16,079 nucleotides of DNA from Flavobacteriales bacterium. Its GTDB lineage: Bacteria; Bacteroidota; Bacteroidia; Flavobacteriales_D; Crocinitomicaceae. The position numbers were made by a program, and so were the translations under genes. Shown here in pieces: positions 13,209 through 16,079 of this stretch. The stretch is from assembly GCA_947462695.1 (NCBI GenBank), contig CANHQC010000010.1, positions 1 through 16,079 on the forward strand, read 5' to 3'. The stretch's first letter is position 1. Every line of letters begins with the position of its first letter. Under the pieces are notes generated by a model. The model ran no database searches. It saw nothing but the letters and a program-made list of their open reading frames with translations, and was not told where the DNA came from.

Positions 13209-16079
13209 TTACTTTAACAATACCAATTTTTCCGTTTTCTCAGCAGTTGATCCATCAGGAGATTTAACCGACAAGGTATAAATATAAACGCCTTTTGCCA
13301 ACTGGTCGCCAAAATCATCTCTTCCGTCCCATTCAATCCCATTAGGCGTTCTAAACCCTTCTGTTTGAACATTCTCATTAATGGTCTTAACCAATCTCCC
13401 TGAAACAGTGAAAACCTGAACTTGTGTTTCAAGATTCGTGCAGATCTGGTTATGTTCATAGAAAAACGATGTCCTAGTAGTAAATGGATTTGGATAGTTC
13501 AGTACGTGCTTTAATTCCAAGACTTCTTTTTCCTGAACAACAAAATCAATGGGGGTCTCAGACGAATTGTTATTTACATCCCAAACCTTCAATTTAAGCG
13601 AATGGGTTCCTTTTTCTAAAGGCGGCAGTGTATACCGCACTGTACCTGACTGATACGAATCTAAATCAGCTGTATAATACTCATTCAATACAATCGGTTC
13701 AGCTGTATTATCGTCAATGACTGCAACAAGATCATGTCCAATACCATTTCCAACAGTATTGATTCCACTCTCATCAAACAACTTTGCAAAGATGGTTGGC
13801 GTTTCATTCGTTATACCTCCCGAAACAAACGCTTCATCATTCATGTAAAGTTGAATCTGTGGACCGGATTTGTCATTTAGTCCTGCAGTATCGATACCCC
13901 CTATAATCAAGCGATCATCTGAACCACCTGCATCAGATGTAGAGGATGAACCATAATAACTGATCTTTCCAGCTCCAAATGAGTAATTGATGTCTTTGGG
14001 AACAATAAAGGAAAATTGAAATTCCCCATTACTGATAGTGGCTTGTCCTTTGTAAACAACATTGCGCTGTACCTCAAAAGGAATTACCGGCGACTCCGGA
14101 TCTTGACCTAAAGTGAATTGTGTTTTGGATTTATCGAATATCGAAGGCGTTAGAATACCCTTGTAGTTGGTTAACTTATTCCCATTCCAATCTTCAATGT
14201 GACCTTTAATTGTGGTTTTACTCAACGCACTTATGGTATCAAGGGTAAGCGACGGATTTAATCCATTTACACTATCCGTTACCACTTTGTATCTCGGTAG
14301 GGCTATTTGTAAAGCTGGATCGCCAATTAGCGTAAAACTCCGTTTATTATCAGAGCTACCTGAAGCATTTTTTGTCCTTCGCATAATTTCACCGAAACTG
14401 AGTGCATTTCCTTGCAGATCTCTTGAAAAAACATTTTCATAAAATTCTTTTCCCGTAACTGAGTTTACTCCAAAAAAGACAGAACGTGTGGTAGTCATTA
14501 ACGCAATCGCACCACCTGTCGGATTAAGCGCAACCCACTCACCGGCTGATACTCTTGAAGGATCATCGTATTTGGTAAATTCACATGTCGCAGAAACAAA
14601 TAAATTCATACGGTTAATATTTGACCAATCTTGGATTTGAGGAATCGTAACAATGCGTTCTTCAGCCAATCCGACCTCACCACCATGCCCCACATAATTC
14701 ACCACCAAGGCACCACGTTGTACTTGATTGGTAATTTCGTTAAACACATCTGGATAACGCTGTCCACCAGCCGTTGTTTCTTGCGTGTAAGCATCCGTAT
14801 ACAGCTTTAAACAATTCATTTCGGGATGATTCGCTTTCACGTAATCGTATTGGGGCTCTGTATCCTGAACAACAAAATAACCGAACTCCTCATCATCAGC
14901 TATCTGCACATAATTCATTCTCCAATCACCATACGTTGAAGAAGATGTTCCGGTAGCGCAGGAAGCGGCAGCGGCATTCGCAAATAAATTCGATCCGTTT
15001 TTCATGTAATGCTCGATTTTATCCACTTGCTGTCTCGCTGTTGTTGCGTCTGTAGCAAGAATTCTACCTACAGCTATGTCCAACAAATCAGCTCCCGAAA
15101 TACTTTCCACATTATCGAGCATTCCGTAATAATCATCTGTTACCATAGCGGAAATATGATTTTCACCGTTTGGAAACTGATAAGTCAATACGTAGTTGTT
15201 ATTGTTAGACACCCGGTTTTTAGGATCATACGTTCCATCACCAAAAAGCAATAAATACTTCGGTTGATCATCTATGTTATTGGCACGATCATAAAATTGT
15301 TTTGCAAACATTCGAAAGGCAGTTGCATCTTGTGCTCCGGAGCTGTACTCATTGAACACCTGGTCAGTTGTAACCACATGAACGGATAAACCATTCGACA
15401 CATGCAATTGAGCCAACCGGTTGGCTTGACCAACAAAACTCGGATGTGTAACGATTAAGTAATCAGCTTGAGGCAAACCATGTAAATTTTGAGGACTTAC
15501 ATTCCCGACGAATGAAGGTGTGTAAAATGAACTTCCATTCGAGGCCACGAACTCACGGAGTGAATCAGTGGCCAACGAAAATTCATAGCTGGTTCCATTA
15601 AAACTCCCCAAAATTCGATTAGGATTTTGCCGGTCGGTCACATCCCAAACAAAACCGGAAGCAGGCATGGAATTGATCGTAAATTTAGAAACCTCTCCCG
15701 CTCCCACTGAACGGGTATCTCTAAAGTTAAACTGACTCGACATGAAAGTTAAGTTTCTTCTTCCACGCAAAGTTATTTTATCTAAGTAAACTAGCGTACT
15801 CGGAGAACTTCGGGTAATTTTTATTTTGAAATTTATAGCGCTTGATGGAGTATTCCATGTCAATGACTGGTTAGACTGCACATAATCCGATGAAACAGCA
15901 GGTAACGTGGAAGAAAGTAACACATTACCATTTACGCTATACTGTTGCTGAGTACCAGCCGTACTTCTTGCATTCGTGGCAATTGACGTGTTAAATAGAA
16001 CTGGCTCGTTCGTTACAATTGAAGGTACTGAAAATGAAAAAGTCCGCTCCAATTCGATATCGAACAATTCACCATACCA
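13209..16079 (-). CDS. porU: Type IX secretion system C-terminal signal peptidase/sortase PorU (partial, N-terminus outside window)
   Basis: The frame is open to the window edge (fragment begins WYGEMFDIELERTF), giving 956 residues; the signal peptide and earliest part are missing, which fits full-length PorU proteins of roughly 1100-1300 residues. PorU is a gingipain-type C25 cysteine peptidase on the cell surface that removes C-terminal sorting domains and links cargo to anionic LPS. After an N-terminal beta region (fragment 1 to about 210) the C25 domain begins near GLPQADYLIVTHPSF. It contains LLLFGDGTYDPKNR, the catalytic histidine in VNYVGHGGEVG (codon 14685-14687) and the catalytic cysteine in SATCEFTKYDDP (codon 14583-14585). 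Beta-sandwich segments follow. The last 95 residues form a sorting-type/FlgD-like domain with NYPNPF, VFTVSGRLV, WDGRDDFGDQLAKGVYIYTL and the ending KLVLLK. The in-frame ATG at 16067 is internal and not the start. Confidence 0.95.
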   Translation of the reverse strand, partial: WYGELFDIELERTFSFSVPSIVTNEPVLFNTSIATNARSTAGTQQQYSVNGNVLLSSTLPAVSSDYVQSNQSLTWNTPSSAINFKIKITRSSPSTLVYLDKITLRGRRNLTFMSSQFNFRDTRSVGAGEVSKFTINSMPASGFVWDVTDRQNPNRILGSFNGTSYEFSLATDSLREFVASNGSSFYTPSFVGNVSPQNLHGLPQADYLIVTHPSFVGQANRLAQLHVSNGLSVHVVTTDQVFNEYSSGAQDATAFRMFAKQFYDRANNIDDQPKYLLLFGDGTYDPKNRVSNNNNYVLTYQFPNGENHISAMVTDDYYGMLDNVESISGADLLDIAVGRILATDATTARQQVDKIEHYMKNGSNLFANAAAASCATGTSSSTYGDWRMNYVQIADDEEFGYFVVQDTEPQYDYVKANHPEMNCLKLYTDAYTQETTAGGQRYPDVFNEITNQVQRGALVVNYVGHGGEVGLAEERIVTIPQIQDWSNINRMNLFVSATCEFTKYDDPSRVSAGEWVALNPTGGAIALMTTTRSVFFGVNSVTGKEFYENVFSRDLQGNALSFGEIMRRTKNASGSSDNKRSFTLIGDPALQIALPRYKVVTDSVNGLNPSLTLDTISALSKTTIKGHIEDWNGNKLTNYKGILTPSIFDKSKTQFTLGQDPESPVIPFEVQRNVVYKGQATISNGEFQFSFIVPKDINYSFGAGKISYYGSSSTSDAGGSDDRLIIGGIDTAGLNDKSGPQIQLYMNDEAFVSGGITNETPTIFAKLFDESGINTVGNGIGHDLVAVIDDNTAEPIVLNEYYTADLDSYQSGTVRYTLPPLEKGTHSLKLKVWDVNNNSSETPIDFVVQEKEVLELKHVLNYPNPFTTRTSFFYEHNQICTNLETQVQVFTVSGRLVKTINENVQTEGFRTPNGIEWDGRDDFGDQLAKGVYIYTLSVKSPDGSTAEKTEKLVLLK

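Noticed and set aside
13209..16067. PorU as a complete 952-residue gene starting at the ATG at 16067
   Set aside because: The frame continues without a stop to the window edge with conserved WYGE residues and no signal peptide follows the ATG, so the gene is truncated by the window.
1..16079. A new defence, mobile or biosynthetic system
   Set aside because: Every large reading frame belongs to a recognisable family, gaps are very short, composition looks uniform, and there are no repeats, recombinases or toxin-antitoxin-like pairs.

Overview
The window reads as a contiguous piece of a Bacteroidota chromosome, most likely order Flavobacteriales. The support is the type IX secretion pair PorU/PorV, an OstA-like LPS-transport protein of the Bacteroidota type, an alpha-oxoamine synthase of the kind that makes sphingoid or sulfonolipid bases in this phylum, A-rich rather than Shine-Dalgarno-rich leaders, and TAnnTTTG-type -7 promoter boxes in front of ychF and porV. 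Family or genus cannot be fixed from the sequence alone. Gene density is very high, the longest gap is about 105 bases, and I see no tRNA, rRNA, insertion sequence, phage gene or CRISPR array.

Left block (2-3343, + strand): the tail of a Fur-family regulator, a small STAS-domain protein, adenylosuccinate synthetase (purA) and a secreted OstA/LptA-like protein. They sit 5 bases apart or overlap by 4 bases, so this is a tightly coupled operon that begins left of the window. A 7-bp GC-rich hairpin lies at the end of the STAS gene just before the purA start.

Middle block (3333-7956, - strand): ychF, fumarylacetoacetase (fahA) and the bifunctional (p)ppGpp synthetase/hydrolase rel form a second operon in that order, with gaps of 11 and 5 bases. 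Its last gene overlaps the OstA-like gene tail to tail by 11 bases. A TATCTTTG box precedes ychF. Transcribed away from it (8059-9952, + strand) are a membrane-anchored SRPBCC protein and a secreted M28 peptidase resembling carboxypeptidase Q, overlapping by 8 bases.

Right block: a PLP-dependent alpha-oxoamine synthase (10058-11305, +) ends at a perfect, symmetrical, bidirectional terminator. It shares this with the converging operon porU-porV-ispF (- strand, 16079 to 11370). PorU, the C25-type sortase/peptidase of the type IX secretion system, is cut at its N-terminus by the window edge; its His and Cys are present. PorV is its outer-membrane shuttle partner. ispF follows with a TAATG stop/start overlap.

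Most of the content is housekeeping plus core Bacteroidota envelope and secretion genes. I found no convincing new multi-gene defence, mobile or biosynthetic system. The points most worth a second look are the STAS protein wired between Fur and PurA, the hairpin before purA, the divergent C-terminal motif of IspF, the acidic insertions in PorV, and the coupling of ispF to porUV.
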